From positions 1 to 64,000 of the forward strand of contig UQFO01000006.1 of NCBI GenBank assembly GCA_900540275.1: DNA of 64,000 nucleotides, read 5' to 3'. The translations under genes and the position numbers were made by a program. The notes under the pieces were generated by a model that was given only the letters and a program-made list of their open reading frames with translations, made no database searches and was not told the DNA's origin. This document shows positions 43,479 through 53,001 of the stretch, piece after piece. Position 1 is the first letter of the stretch, and the number at the start of each line of letters is the position of its first letter. Origin of the DNA: an uncultured Oscillospiraceae bacterium (lineage in GTDB: Bacteria; Bacillota; Clostridia; Oscillospirales; Acutalibacteraceae).

Positions 43479-45197
43479 TCAGCTTACGCCCATTATTTTC
43501 TCGCTATCTTTCACAAGCTTATCGGTAAGCTTGTGCGCGTCCTGCTTATCGCTTCCTACAGCGGTAATATAAAGCTTGATTTTCGGCTCTGTCCCGCTTG
43601 GACGGACGATAACCGAATGGCCGCCTTCCAGGGAATATGCGATAACATTCGATTTGGGCAGTGTGATTTTCGTTTCCTCGCCTGTTTTGCAGTCCCTGGA
43701 AACGCTTTGCAGGTAATCGTCTGTTTTTACGACCGCAAAGCCCGCGATGGCTGCAGGGGCTTGGTAACGCAGCCCTGTCATGATATGATTCATTTTTTCA
43801 AGGCCGGCGGCACCCTCAAAACCAAAATTGAGCGTTGTGTTCTGGTAATAGCCGTATTCCTCATACAGCTCGTCGATGACGTTTGCGAGCGTTTTGCCCT
43901 GTTTCCTGTAATATGCCGCCATTTCACAGATTAGCATAGACGCGACCACCGCGTCCTTATCCCTGACATACGTCCCCGCAAGGTAGCCGTAGCTCTCCTC
44001 AAAGCCGAATACATAGCGGTTTTCCTCATGCATCTGTTCCAGCTCGAGAATTTGCTCGCCGATATATTTAAAGCCGGTCAGAACATTGCGCAGCTCGCAG
44101 CCGTACTTTTCGCAGATACGGTTGATTAGTATACTTGTAACGACCGTTTTTACCACAATCGGGCGCTGCGGCAGCGTACCCTGCGCCTTGCGGCAGGAAA
44201 GGATATAATTCGTCAGCATAATGCCCGTCTCGTTGCCGGAAATCAAGCGGTAGCCGGAGCCGTCCTTTACGGCTATGCCAACCCTGTCGCTGTCCGGGTC
44301 GGTCGCAAGCAGCAAATCCGGCTGAACCTTTTCACAGAGGTCAAGCCCCAGCTGCAGCGCTTCCTTGAATTCAGGGTTTGGATAAGGGCAGGTTGTAAAG
44401 TTGCCGTCCGGGTTTTCCTGCTCCTTAACAACGGTGACTTCAGAAACACCCGTCCTTTTAAGGATTTCCCTAACAAGCTTATTACCCGCGCCGTTTAAAG
44501 GCGTGTAGACGACCTTCAGGCCCGCGTCTTTGCAAATGCCGGGATTAATCGCCTGCGCAGACACGTTTTCAAGGTATTTTTCATAGAGGCCGTCTTCCAT
44601 ATATTCAATCGAGCCCTCTGCGGCCGCCTGCTCAAAATCGGCTGTTTTCACACCGTCAAAACAGTCGGTCGCCTGGATTTCCGCATAGACCTCGCCCGCG
44701 GCAATGTCGGTCATCTGGCAGCCGTCCGCGCCATAGCATTTATAGCCGTTGTACGCCGCTGGGTTATGGCTTGCCGTCACCATAATGCCCGCCTGGCATT
44801 TCAGTTCCCTGACGGCGAACGACAGCACGGGCGTCGGCTCCAGCTCCCTGGATAGATACGCCTTTACGCCGTTGGCGGCAAGGACCCTGGCGGCCTCTTT
44901 CGCAAACAGTGTGGATTTTATTCTGGAATCATACGAAATCGCAACCGCGGATGTATCGTATTTTTTGTTCAGGTAATTTGCGAGCCCCTGTGTCGCGAGG
45001 CGGACATTGTATATGTTCATGCGGTTGGTTCCCGCGCCGATTATGCCGCGAAGCCCTGCGGTTCCAAACTCAAGGCTGCGGTAAAACCGGTCGTAAATTT
45101 CGTCGTTGTTTCCTTTTATTGATTGGAGCTCATCGGTAAGGTCTTTATCTTCGACCGCCTTATTAAGCCATAATTCATAAAGTTTTTTTGTTTCCAT
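43479..45197 (-). CDS. phosphoglucomutase / phosphomannomutase family protein
   Basis: 572 aa, the length of the Firmicute PgcA/PGM2-type alpha-phosphohexomutase. Visible motifs are the active serine loop TASHNPAAYNGYK, the metal loop DPDSDRVGIA, the sugar-binding GFEESYGYL and the phosphate-binding RPSGTEPKIKLY. It interconverts glucose 1- and 6-phosphate (or mannose or pentose phosphates) in the cytosol. It is monocistronic between two terminator-bearing gaps. The start at 45197 follows GAAAGGGTGACCC. Confidence 0.95.
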   Translation of the reverse strand: METKKLYELWLNKAVEDKDLTDELQSIKGNNDEIYDRFYRSLEFGTAGLRGIIGAGTNRMNIYNVRLATQGLANYLNKKYDTSAVAISYDSRIKSTLFAKEAARVLAANGVKAYLSRELEPTPVLSFAVRELKCQAGIMVTASHNPAAYNGYKCYGADGCQMTDIAAGEVYAEIQATDCFDGVKTADFEQAAAEGSIEYMEDGLYEKYLENVSAQAINPGICKDAGLKVVYTPLNGAGNKLVREILKRTGVSEVTVVKEQENPDGNFTTCPYPNPEFKEALQLGLDLCEKVQPDLLLATDPDSDRVGIAVKDGSGYRLISGNETGIMLTNYILSCRKAQGTLPQRPIVVKTVVTSILINRICEKYGCELRNVLTGFKYIGEQILELEQMHEENRYVFGFEESYGYLAGTYVRDKDAVVASMLICEMAAYYRKQGKTLANVIDELYEEYGYYQNTTLNFGFEGAAGLEKMNHIMTGLRYQAPAAIAGFAVVKTDDYLQSVSRDCKTGEETKITLPKSNVIAYSLEGGHSVIVRPSGTEPKIKLYITAVGSDKQDAHKLTDKLVKDSEKIMGVS

Positions 45198-45601
45198 GCT
45201 TGGGTCACCCTTTCAGGATAAGATGGGATTCAAATTTAATAAAAAATACGGATTTAATATACCACATTTTACAGCGGTTTACAAATTTTGATAATAAAAA
45301 CAAGATGAAAAATACGGGCGTTTTCGGTAAAGCATAGGCGTTTTTTTTCTTATTTATAAATATATCCCGGCGAATACGCGTTTTTCTTGTGGATAAAAGA
45401 CAATAAATAAAAACCGGTGTGGAAAAATTAAGAATAAATGTGAAAAAATTCACAAGGAAACGAAATCTTGAGTTTATGAAGTTTTTGTTCCAAACCTTTA
45501 AATATTTATTTAAGATGGCAATTTGTGCTTGTGCCGCGAAGATTTCTATTGTACAATAGAAAAAACTGTAATCATGCAAAGACATACAAGGAGGAAATAA
45601 A
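45198..45601. other. AT-rich intergenic region with a promoter
   Basis: About 400 bp without a gene. The promoter of the following plus-strand gene is probably TTGTGC (45529-45534), 17 bp, TACAAT (45552-45557). The pgm promoter should lie in the AT-rich 45235-45290 part on the minus strand. Confidence 0.55.
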
Positions 45602-46522
45602 GTGGACGATACACAGAAAAAAGACGGCCTGGAAACGGGGCGGGACAGCGAACAGGAATTTACCGGCGATATTCCGGCAGAACAGCAGGCGGAGCAGCCT
45701 CTGGAGGAAACACCTTTGCCGGATAATGTCGCGCCGCTTTCCGATGAGCCCCAGGATGAAGACAGCGCATTTCTTGACAATCCGGCGGACGGCTACGCTT
45801 CCCAGTTCGGTGAGCTGGATTTGGAGCCCGGCGCGGCTGCTGTCGTGACAAAAAAGAAAAGCTTTTTAATGCCGAGCATTATTATCGCAATTGTGATTTT
45901 GTTCGTGGCGGCAGCGGCGGGGGCCGCATACCTTGTGTTTTTCCATAACACCCCGGCCGGCACGTGGGCGCCCGCGGACGGCAGCGGTACGAGCTACTAT
46001 GTGTTCGACAACAACGGGACGGTGGAGCTTGTGGCCGGCACGGTGCGGTATAAGGGAACCTACGCCCTGTCTGATACGGACGGCAGCAAAAGAATAAACC
46101 TCTATATTCCGGTCGGTTATTCCGCTATACAGGGCGATTTCGACTATACGCTTTCCGGCAACATTTTTACGGGCAAAACGTTTGAAATTTCCTCCGGCGA
46201 GGGAGAGCCGCTCAAGCTTGTTTCCTCCTCGCTTCCCGAAAACACACTGACGCCCGCCGAGGACAGGAAGACGGATGATAAAATCATTGGAACTTGGAAG
46301 CTCAAGGACAGCACCAACAATGTAACCTATACGATTAACCAGGACGGTACGATTATCCTGCAATCCGACAGCATGCGCATCGACGGCGTTTATACCATTA
46401 AGGACAAGGCGCTTGCCATTACGTACAATATGGCCGGACAGGAAAGCACGATGGAGGAAGAATACTCCTTCGACGGAGAAACGCTGATTATCAACAGTAT
46501 GGGCTATGAAAAGGCGGATTAA
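45602..46522 (+). CDS. membrane-anchored protein with two lipocalin-like (DUF5640-type) repeats
   Basis: 306 aa from GTG (GGAGGAAATAAA upstream). An acidic, Gln/Glu-rich cytosolic head of about 80 residues is followed by a positive stop (TKKKS) and one membrane segment (about 88-112). Outside are two related beta-rich domains: GTWAPADGSGTSYYVFDNNGTVEL and GTWKLKDSTNNVTYTINQDGTIIL, each with a GTY/GVY-TI motif later. This is the pattern of DUF5640-like lipocalin-type domains in Clostridia. Binding partner unknown. Confidence 0.8.
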   Translation: MDDTQKKDGLETGRDSEQEFTGDIPAEQQAEQPLEETPLPDNVAPLSDEPQDEDSAFLDNPADGYASQFGELDLEPGAAAVVTKKKSFLMPSIIIAIVILFVAAAAGAAYLVFFHNTPAGTWAPADGSGTSYYVFDNNGTVELVAGTVRYKGTYALSDTDGSKRINLYIPVGYSAIQGDFDYTLSGNIFTGKTFEISSGEGEPLKLVSSSLPENTLTPAEDRKTDDKIIGTWKLKDSTNNVTYTINQDGTIILQSDSMRIDGVYTIKDKALAITYNMAGQESTMEEEYSFDGETLIINSMGYEKAD

Positions 46523-46651
46523 GCGGTACGGCTAAAATATGTAGCTTGAAAATCCCGTACCCTGTTATTTTACGCCGAGGCAGATATGTGTGTGCGTGTC
46601 CGTGCTTTGACAAGCGTGCGCCGGTGTGCTAGAATAATAAAAACTGAATAT

Positions 46652-46740
46652 CGTTTGCAGGGGGACTCTTCGGAGTTGAGAAGGTAAAACCTGACCCTTA
46701 GAACCTGTTAGTTAATACTATCGTAGGGAGCAGCATGGAT
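46652..46740 (+). promoter_or_regulatory. TPP riboswitch (THI element)
   Basis: The conserved parts are present in order: CAGGGGGACT, GTTGAGA, GGTAAAACCTGACCCTT, GAACCTGTTAGTTAATACTA and CGTAGGGAGCAGCATG. It precedes the thiamine operon and is joined to a terminator, so bound thiamine pyrophosphate should stop transcription. Confidence 0.93.
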
Positions 46741-46745
46741 GATTA

Positions 46746-46786
46746 GACGATACCTTTACCCTTGTAGTATGGTATCGTCTTTTTGT
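46746..46786 (+). terminator. riboswitch-controlled terminator
   Basis: AGACGATACC pairs with GGTATCGTCT, followed by TTTTG, directly behind the TPP aptamer and 33 bp before thiD. Confidence 0.85.
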
Positions 46787-46818
46787 TTTGCTCCAGAAAA
46801 AGAAAGGAGCTGTTTGTT

Positions 46819-47622
46819 ATGAAAACCTGCCTGGCTATCGCCGGCTCAGACTGCAGCGGCGGCGCCGGAATACAGGCCGATTTGAAGGCGTTCAGCGCAA
46901 ACCGCGCGTTTGGCATGAGCGTGATAGCGTCTGTCGTCGCGGAAAATACCAGCCGTGTGCTGTCTGTCTTTGATTTGCCGGTTTCATGCGTGGAAAGCCA
47001 GATAGACGCGGTGTTTGAGGACATAACGGTGGACGCCGTGAAAATTGGGATGCTGTCAAACGCGCAGATAATGCAGGCCGCCGCGCGGCGGCTTGAGAAG
47101 TACCGTCCGCCGTATATCGTCCTTGACCCCGTCATGACCGCAAAGGGAGGAAGCCCGCTCATGGAGCCGCAGGCGCTGGCTGTACTCAAGGAGGAGCTGG
47201 TTCCGCTCTGTGCGCTTGTGACGCCCAACCTTCCGGAGGCGCAGGAAATTACGGGGGACGCTATCCGTTCGCCGCGGGACATGAAGCGCGCGGCGGTAAA
47301 AATCAAGGAGCTGGGCGCTTGCAGCGTACTCATTAAAGGCGGCCATCTGGAGGGAGACGCGCTGGATATCCTCTATGATGGGGACGCGTTTTATGAATTC
47401 AGGGAAGAGCGCGTCAAAACAGAGAACACGCACGGGACGGGCTGTACGCTGTCCTCCGCGATTGCCGCGAACCTCGCAAACGGCATGTCTATGAGGGACG
47501 CTGTGGACAAGGCGAAGGGCTACGTCACACAGGCAATCCGTCATGCCCTGCCCATAGGAAAGGGGCACGGGCCCACAAACCACTTTTACGAGTTCTACCG
47601 GATGAAAGGATGGATAAAATGA
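46819..47622 (+). CDS. thiD: hydroxymethylpyrimidine / phosphomethylpyrimidine kinase
   Basis: 267 aa. ATG at 46819 follows GAAAGGAGC; the longer frame starts inside the riboswitch terminator. The ThiD fold is shown by AIAGSDCSGGAGIQADLKAF, KIGMLSNAQI, DPVMTAKGGSPL, TPNLPEAQEITG and THGTGCTLSSAIAANLA (anion hole and catalytic Cys region). It phosphorylates HMP twice for thiamine synthesis. It is first in the operon, with its stop overlapping the start of thiC. Confidence 0.97.
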   Translation: MKTCLAIAGSDCSGGAGIQADLKAFSANRAFGMSVIASVVAENTSRVLSVFDLPVSCVESQIDAVFEDITVDAVKIGMLSNAQIMQAAARRLEKYRPPYIVLDPVMTAKGGSPLMEPQALAVLKEELVPLCALVTPNLPEAQEITGDAIRSPRDMKRAAVKIKELGACSVLIKGGHLEGDALDILYDGDAFYEFREERVKTENTHGTGCTLSSAIAANLANGMSMRDAVDKAKGYVTQAIRHALPIGKGHGPTNHFYEFYRMKGWIK

Positions 47623-48965
47623 GAACCTACCATACGCAGATGGAGGCCGCGAAAAAGGGGATTGTCACCCCGGAAATGGAAGCTGTCGCGAAAAAAGAGA
47701 GCGTGGACACGCAGACAGTAATGGAACGCGTAGCGGCCGGGACTGTCGCAATTCCCGCTAATATTGCGCATAAAACGCTGTCGCCGGAAGGAATCGGGCA
47801 GGGCCTTCGGACAAAAATCAACGTAAACCTCGGCGTTTCCGGCGACTGCCTCAATTATGAAACCGAAATGAAAAAGGTAAGCTGCGCGCTCTCTTTCGGC
47901 GCGGAGGCCATCATGGACTTGAGCAACTACGGCAAGACGAACACCTTCCGGCGCGAGCTTATCGCCATGTCGCCCGCGATGATAGGCACCGTACCGATGT
48001 ACGACGCAATCGGTTATTTGGAGAAAGACCTCTGCGACATTACGGCGCGGGACTTTCTGGAGGTCGTGCGCGCCCACGCGGAAGAGGGCGTCGATTTTAT
48101 GACCATACACGCGGGAATTAACAGAAGAACGGTGGAGGCTTTCCGCAGGGCGGGCAGGAGGATGAACATCGTCTCGCGCGGCGGGTCCCTTTTGTTTGCC
48201 TGGATGGAAATGACGGGCAGCGAAAACCCGTTCTTTGAATATTACGACGACGTGCTCGAAATCCTGCGCGAATACGACGTGACAATAAGCCTTGGCGACG
48301 CGCTGCGCCCGGGCTGCCTGGCCGACAGCTCAGACGCGGGACAGCTCTGCGAGCTGATTGAGCTGGGTTACCTTACGAAACGCGCGTGGGAAAAGGATGT
48401 GCAGGTTATGGTAGAGGGGCCGGGCCATATGGCGATGGACGAAATCGCGGCCAATATGAAGCTGCAAAAACGCCTGTGCCATAACGCGCCGTTTTATGTG
48501 CTTGGCCCGCTCGTTACGGACATCGCGCCGGGCTACGACCATATCACCGCGGCTATCGGCGGCGCAATCGCCGCGGCAAGCGGGGCGGATTTCCTCTGCT
48601 ACGTCACGCCCGCGGAGCACCTGCGCCTTCCTGATTTAAACGACGTAAAGGAAGGGATTGCCGCAAGCAAAATCGCGGCGCACGCGGCGGATATCGCCAA
48701 GGGCGTGCCGCACGCGCGCGAGCGCGACGACCGCATGGCGCAGGCCCGCCATAAGCTTGACTGGGAAGAGATGTTCGGTATTGCGCTCGACGGGGAAAAG
48801 GCGCGCGCCTACTTTGAGAGCACGCCGCCGCAGGACAGGCATACCTGTTCTATGTGCGGGCGGATGTGCGCCGTACGTACGACCAACCGGATTTTAAACG
48901 GGGAGAAGGTCACGTTCTGCCCCAAAGAGGACGAAAACAATAAGGAAAAGGAGTCAGTAAAATGA
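47619..48965 (+). CDS. thiC: phosphomethylpyrimidine synthase
   Basis: 448 aa. ATG at 47619 overlaps the thiD stop (ATGA) and has AAAGGA at a good distance; an ATG at 47610 is an alternative. The radical-SAM ThiC signatures are NINVNLGVSGDC-like KINVNLGVSGD, MDLSNYGKTN, FMTIHAGINRR, LGDALRPGCLADSSD, EGPGHMAMDEI, LGPLVTDIAPGYDHI and the C-terminal cluster C-x2-C-x4-C (CSMCGRMC). It makes HMP-P from aminoimidazole ribotide. It is a short-form ThiC without the N-terminal extension. Confidence 0.98.
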   Translation: MRTYHTQMEAAKKGIVTPEMEAVAKKESVDTQTVMERVAAGTVAIPANIAHKTLSPEGIGQGLRTKINVNLGVSGDCLNYETEMKKVSCALSFGAEAIMDLSNYGKTNTFRRELIAMSPAMIGTVPMYDAIGYLEKDLCDITARDFLEVVRAHAEEGVDFMTIHAGINRRTVEAFRRAGRRMNIVSRGGSLLFAWMEMTGSENPFFEYYDDVLEILREYDVTISLGDALRPGCLADSSDAGQLCELIELGYLTKRAWEKDVQVMVEGPGHMAMDEIAANMKLQKRLCHNAPFYVLGPLVTDIAPGYDHITAAIGGAIAAASGADFLCYVTPAEHLRLPDLNDVKEGIAASKIAAHAADIAKGVPHARERDDRMAQARHKLDWEEMFGIALDGEKARAYFESTPPQDRHTCSMCGRMCAVRTTNRILNGEKVTFCPKEDENNKEKESVK

Positions 48966-49783
48966 ACCAAATCACGGAAAATGCCGCCCAATTATTAGAA
49001 AACGTCAGAAAAACAGTCCCGCTTGTACATAACATAACAAACTATGTCACCGTAAACGATGCGGCAAACGCCGTGCTTGCCATTGGCGCGTCGCCGATTA
49101 TGGCGGACGATATTGAAGAGGCGGCGGATATTACAGCCATCTCAAACGCCCTTGTACTCAATATGGGGACGCTCAATAAGCGAACGGTCGAATCCATGCT
49201 CGCGGCGGGAAAACGCGCAAACGAGCTGGGCGTGCCCGTCGTATTCGATCCGGTCGGCGCGGGCGCGTCCGTATTTCGCAACGAAACGGCGCGGAAAATC
49301 ACGGGGCAGGTAACGCTTTCGGTTATCAGGGGCAACCTGTCGGAGCTTTCCTTTATCGCGGGTCTCGGCGCTTCGACAAAAGGCGTGGACAGCGCACAGG
49401 CGGACGAAAAGAACGACGCCGTATCGGTTGCGAAAGCAGCCGCGCAGAAGCTCCAATGCGTTGCCGCGCTCACAGGGAAGGTTGATGTGATTACAGACGG
49501 CACGCGTGTCATTCAAATTGAAAACGGCCATCCCATGCTTTCTAAGGTCACGGGTACAGGCTGTATGGCCACCGCGCTTACGGGCGCTTATGCGGGCGCG
49601 TGCGGCGGTGATTTCCTTACAGCGGCGGCTGCCGGCGTGTGCTCTATGGGAATCGCGGGTGAGCTTGCGTATGAATCGGCGGGCGCAAAAGGGACAGGCA
49701 GCTTCCATATTGCGATTATGGATGCGCTGTCGAGGCTTGACTCCGCCGTTCTGAAAGAGAGGGCGCGGTTTTATGAAGCATGA
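48962..49783 (+). CDS. thiM: hydroxyethylthiazole kinase
   Basis: 273 aa with the ThiM motifs VPLVHNITNYVTVNDAANAVLAIGASPIM (substrate side, 18 onward), VFDPVGAGAS, IRGNLSE and KVTGTGCMATALTGA. It phosphorylates salvaged thiazole alcohol. As no thiG, thiH or thiS is in the operon, thiazole is probably salvaged or made from genes elsewhere. The start overlaps the thiC stop by 4 bp. Confidence 0.97.
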   Translation: MNQITENAAQLLENVRKTVPLVHNITNYVTVNDAANAVLAIGASPIMADDIEEAADITAISNALVLNMGTLNKRTVESMLAAGKRANELGVPVVFDPVGAGASVFRNETARKITGQVTLSVIRGNLSELSFIAGLGASTKGVDSAQADEKNDAVSVAKAAAQKLQCVAALTGKVDVITDGTRVIQIENGHPMLSKVTGTGCMATALTGAYAGACGGDFLTAAAAGVCSMGIAGELAYESAGAKGTGSFHIAIMDALSRLDSAVLKERARFYEA

Positions 49784-50405
49784 TGTGGATTATTCCCTTT
49801 ATCTCTGTACTGACCGGGCGCTTATGCGCGCGCCCACAGTGGAACAATGCGTAGAGCAGGCGGTAAAGGGCGGCTGTACCGTGGTGCAGCTTAGGGAAAA
49901 GGAATGCCCTTCCCGCGAGTTTTATGAGCTTGCCCTGCGTGTCAAAGCGGTAACAGAGCGGTATAGCGTGCCGCTTATCATCAACGACCGCGTGGATATC
50001 GCGCTTGCGTCAGATGCGCATGGCGTTCACGTGGGGCAGGGCGATTTGCCGGCGGCTGTCGTCAGGAGAATTATCGGGGCAGATAAAATCCTCGGCGTGT
50101 CCGCTTCAACGCTTGAAGAAGCGGTAAAGGCACAGGAGGACGGCGCCGACTATATCGGCGTTGGCGCGATGTTTTCTACCGCAACCAAAACGGACGCAAA
50201 GCTCGTCACGATGGAGGAGCTTATGAAAATCCGCGCGGCGGTTTCCGTGCCGATTGTCGTAATCGGCGGAATCAATCAGGAAACAGCGCCGCTGTTCAAA
50301 GGCTCAGGCATAAACGGCCTTGCTGTCGTGTCCGCAATCGTCGCTCAGCCGGACATCGAAGCGGCGGCGCGCGGAATGCGCTCGCTGTTCGGGGGGAATG
50401 CGTAA
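49773..50405 (+). CDS. thiE: thiamine phosphate synthase
   Basis: 210 aa TIM-barrel protein: LYLCTDRALM, CTVVQLREKE, PLIINDRVDIALASDAHGVHVGQGDL, LGVSASTLEEA, DYIGVGAMFSTATKTDA and PIVVIGGINQE. It joins HMP-PP and thiazole phosphate to thiamine phosphate. It overlaps thiM by 11 bp and the HAD gene by 1 bp. Confidence 0.97.
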   Translation: MKHDVDYSLYLCTDRALMRAPTVEQCVEQAVKGGCTVVQLREKECPSREFYELALRVKAVTERYSVPLIINDRVDIALASDAHGVHVGQGDLPAAVVRRIIGADKILGVSASTLEEAVKAQEDGADYIGVGAMFSTATKTDAKLVTMEELMKIRAAVSVPIVVIGGINQETAPLFKGSGINGLAVVSAIVAQPDIEAAARGMRSLFGGNA

Positions 50406-51055
50406 TGGAGCGGATAAAGGGCGCGATTTTTGACCTTGACGGTACACTGCTCGACTCAATGAATGTTTGGGAGCGCATCGACATCGATTTTCTCGCAAAG
50501 CGCGGGCTTGCCGTGCCGGAGGATTATATTGAGGCGGTCACGCCGCTCGGCTTTTACGACGCGGCGGTTTATACCATCGGACGGTTTCAATTAAAAGAAA
50601 CACCGCAGGCGCTCATTGGGGAATGGAGCGCTATGGCGGCGTATGCCTATGGGAATACGGTTTCCTTGAAGCCCCATGCGAAAGCGTATCTTACCCAATT
50701 AAGGCAAAGGGGCGTGAGGCTCGCGGTCGCAACCGCCTTGAGCGAGGAGCTTTATGTGCCCGCTTTGAAAAACAACGGTATTTACGGCTGGTTTGACGCG
50801 TTTACCACGCTGAATGAGTGCGGCGGCAGGAAAGGGGAGCCGAAAATATACCGAAGGGCGGCAAAAAAGCTCGGGCTTGACCCTTCGGACTGCGCCGTAT
50901 TCGAGGATATTTTAGAGGGGATAGAGGGAGCGAACGCGGGCGGGTTTATTACCGTCGGCGTTGCCGATTTTTATTCCCGTTCCGACAGGGAAAGAATCTT
51001 GGAGAAAGCTGACTATTATATTGACTGTTTTTCCGATTTGCTGGAAAAACCTTAA
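50405..51055 (+). CDS. HAD-superfamily phosphatase in the thiamine operon
   Basis: 216 aa with the HAD motifs I FDLDGTLLDS, II (VATALS), III K near GEPK and IV VFEDILEGIEGA, plus a helical cap of the beta-phosphoglucomutase type (WERIDIDFLAKRG). Its place as last gene, joined to thiE by TAATG, suggests a phosphatase acting on a thiamine phosphate or HMP phosphate, but substrate cannot be read from sequence. Confidence 0.85.
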   Translation: MERIKGAIFDLDGTLLDSMNVWERIDIDFLAKRGLAVPEDYIEAVTPLGFYDAAVYTIGRFQLKETPQALIGEWSAMAAYAYGNTVSLKPHAKAYLTQLRQRGVRLAVATALSEELYVPALKNNGIYGWFDAFTTLNECGGRKGEPKIYRRAAKKLGLDPSDCAVFEDILEGIEGANAGGFITVGVADFYSRSDRERILEKADYYIDCFSDLLEKP

Positions 51056-51091
51056 AAAGGGGGGAACCATTTAAGGTTCCCCCTTTTTAAT
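51053..51091 (+). terminator. terminator of the thiamine operon
   Basis: AAAAAGGGGGGAACC pairs with GGTTCCCCCTTTTT around ATTTAA, directly after the HAD gene stop. The following 51092-51292 holds no supported gene. Confidence 0.85.
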
Positions 51092-51292
51092 CCGCTTTTT
51101 CCTTTTTAAAGCATTTGCTTCTTGGTTTTCAGAAAACGTGCTGTTTCTTGGATTGCTTCATTCAATAAAAAAAGAAACGGCACGTTACAAAAAAGAAGGA
51201 GGAAACCGCCGAAAGGGTTATCCTCATTTGAATAAACATAATTGAAAACAAAAATCAAAAGCTTGCGTATAAAAAATAAATAGGGTTTTAAA

Positions 51293-51327
51293 AAAGGGGA
51301 AAGCATGATTGCTTTCCCCTTTTTATC
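51293..51327. terminator. terminator of the rnhA-nifS-nifU unit
   Basis: AAAAAGGGGAAAGC/GCTTTCCCCTTTTT with loop ATGATT, with T runs on both strands, 3 bp beyond the nifU stop on the minus strand. Confidence 0.85.
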
Positions 51328-51329
51328 AA

Positions 51330-51773
51330 TTACAAGCTGCACCCGCAGCCCTCATGGTCGTGGCCGCATTCCTTGATTTCACCGACAATCGGCACCGGGT
51401 CGATGCCCCTGCGCGTGTAATAATCGCTCAGCGCCGCCTTGATGGCCTGCTCCGCCAAAACAGAACAGTGTACCTTGACCGGCGGAAGCCCGTCGAGCGC
51501 CTCCATAACCGCCTTGTTCGTAAGCTTTAAAGCCTCGTCGATGGTCTTGCCCTTGATAAGCTCGGTCGCCATGGAGCTTGTCGCAATCGCCGCGCCGCAG
51601 CCAAACGTCTTAAAGCGCACGTCTGTGATGGTGTCGCCGTCAACCTTGATGTACATCTTCATAATATCGCCGCATTTGGAGTTGCCCACCTCGCCGATAC
51701 CGTCCGCGTCGGGAATTTCTCCGACATTACGCGGATTCGCAAAATGCTCCATTACCTTTTCACTGTATGCCAT
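51330..51773 (-). CDS. nifU: iron-sulfur cluster scaffold protein, IscU/NifU N-terminal type
   Basis: 147 aa. The three cluster-ligand cysteines are in the family context (NSKCGDIMKM, KTFGCGAAIATSS, VHCSVLAEQAIK). The C-terminal tail ECGHDHEGCGCSL is Cys/His-rich and probably metal-binding, as in many clostridial homologues. It receives sulfur from the NifS-type desulfurase encoded 20 bp upstream. Confidence 0.95.
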   Translation of the reverse strand: MAYSEKVMEHFANPRNVGEIPDADGIGEVGNSKCGDIMKMYIKVDGDTITDVRFKTFGCGAAIATSSMATELIKGKTIDEALKLTNKAVMEALDGLPPVKVHCSVLAEQAIKAALSDYYTRRGIDPVPIVGEIKECGHDHEGCGCSL

Positions 51774-51793
51774 AACCCTTCATCCTTTCCGAG

Positions 51794-52972
51794 TCAGTTG
51801 TTTTCTTTTATGATGCGCTCCCACAGCGGGGAAATCGAACGGAGGTATTCCACAATCGGGGGAACCGTCTCCAGGATATAATCGATGTCCTCCTCCGAGG
51901 TATCGTCGCTAAACGAAAGCCGCATAGAGCCGTGGGCGATTTCATGCGGCAGCCCGATGGAAAGCAGCACGTGGCTGGGGTCGAGCGAGCCGGAGGTACA
52001 GGCCGAGCCGGAGGACGCGCAGATACCCTTTAAATCGAGCTTTAGCAGGAGCGATTCGCCCTCGATTCCCTCAAAGCACATGTTGAGGTTTCCGGCAAGG
52101 CGCTTGTTGCGGTCGCCGTTTAAGCGGGAGCGTTCTATTTTTAAAAGCCCGTCAACCAGGCGGTTTCTCATTTTCGTAATGCGCGCGTTACGCTCGTCCA
52201 TCGTGGCAGCCGCTTCCTTCACCGCAGCAGCTAAGCCTACGATTCCGGCAACGTTCTCCGTGCCCGCGCGCTGGCCGCGCTCCTGCGCGCCGCCGTCAAT
52301 CAGGATTTCCGGCCGCACGCCGCGCCTGATATACAAAGCGCCGCAGCCCTTGGGGCCGTGCAGCTTGTGCGCCGTCAGGGAAAGCAGGTCGATGTTTTGC
52401 CCCTTTACGTCAATCGGGACATTACCCACGGCCTGGACCGCGTCGGTATGGAACAGTACGCCGTGCTTTTTACAGATGGCCCCGATTTCAGGAACCGGCT
52501 GTATCGTACCGATTTCGTTGTTTGCGTACATAATGGTGACGAGCGCCGTGTCCTCGCGTAAAGCCGCTTCCAGCTCTTCGGGACGGACCAGGCCGTCGCT
52601 GTGCACGTCAAGATATGTGACCTCGAACCCTTCCTTTTCAAGCGCGGCGCAGGTGTGCAGTACCGCGTGGTGCTCAAAGGCGGAGGTTACAATGTGCTTT
52701 TTGCCCTTCTTTGCAAGCGCGCGGGCAGCGCCCTTGATTGCCCAGTTGTCAGACTCGCTCCCGCCGGAGGTAAAATAAATTTCATTCGGCAGCGCGTTCA
52801 AGCACTGCGCAATGTCCTGCCTTGCTGTCTCAACCGCCCTCTTGGCTTGCGCGCCCACCGAATAAAGGCTCGACGGGTTGCCGTAATATTCTGTCAGATA
52901 CGGCATCATCTGTTCAAGCACCTTGGGGGAGAGCTTTGTCGTCGCCGCGTTGTCGGCGTAAATTTTCCTCAT
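51794..52972 (-). CDS. nifS: cysteine desulfurase
   Basis: 392 aa, PLP-dependent class V aminotransferase fold: MRKIYADNAATTKLSP, TSGGSESDNWAIKGA, the His of FEHHAVLHTC, HTDAVQAVGN, the Lys of LTAHKLHGPKG, and the active Cys loop SSGSACTSGSLDPSHVL. It supplies persulfide sulfur to the IscU-type scaffold next door. It lies in one minus-strand unit after rnhA, 29 bp away. No iscR-type regulator is in the unit. Confidence 0.97.
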   Translation of the reverse strand: MRKIYADNAATTKLSPKVLEQMMPYLTEYYGNPSSLYSVGAQAKRAVETARQDIAQCLNALPNEIYFTSGGSESDNWAIKGAARALAKKGKKHIVTSAFEHHAVLHTCAALEKEGFEVTYLDVHSDGLVRPEELEAALREDTALVTIMYANNEIGTIQPVPEIGAICKKHGVLFHTDAVQAVGNVPIDVKGQNIDLLSLTAHKLHGPKGCGALYIRRGVRPEILIDGGAQERGQRAGTENVAGIVGLAAAVKEAAATMDERNARITKMRNRLVDGLLKIERSRLNGDRNKRLAGNLNMCFEGIEGESLLLKLDLKGICASSGSACTSGSLDPSHVLLSIGLPHEIAHGSMRLSFSDDTSEEDIDYILETVPPIVEYLRSISPLWERIIKENN

Positions 52973-53001
52973 GATATATCACCTTCCGTATTGCAGATTA
53001 T

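Noticed and set aside
51106..51342. A 78-aa hydrophobic minus-strand frame
   Set aside because: It starts inside nifU, crosses a perfect terminator hairpin and has no ribosome-binding site.
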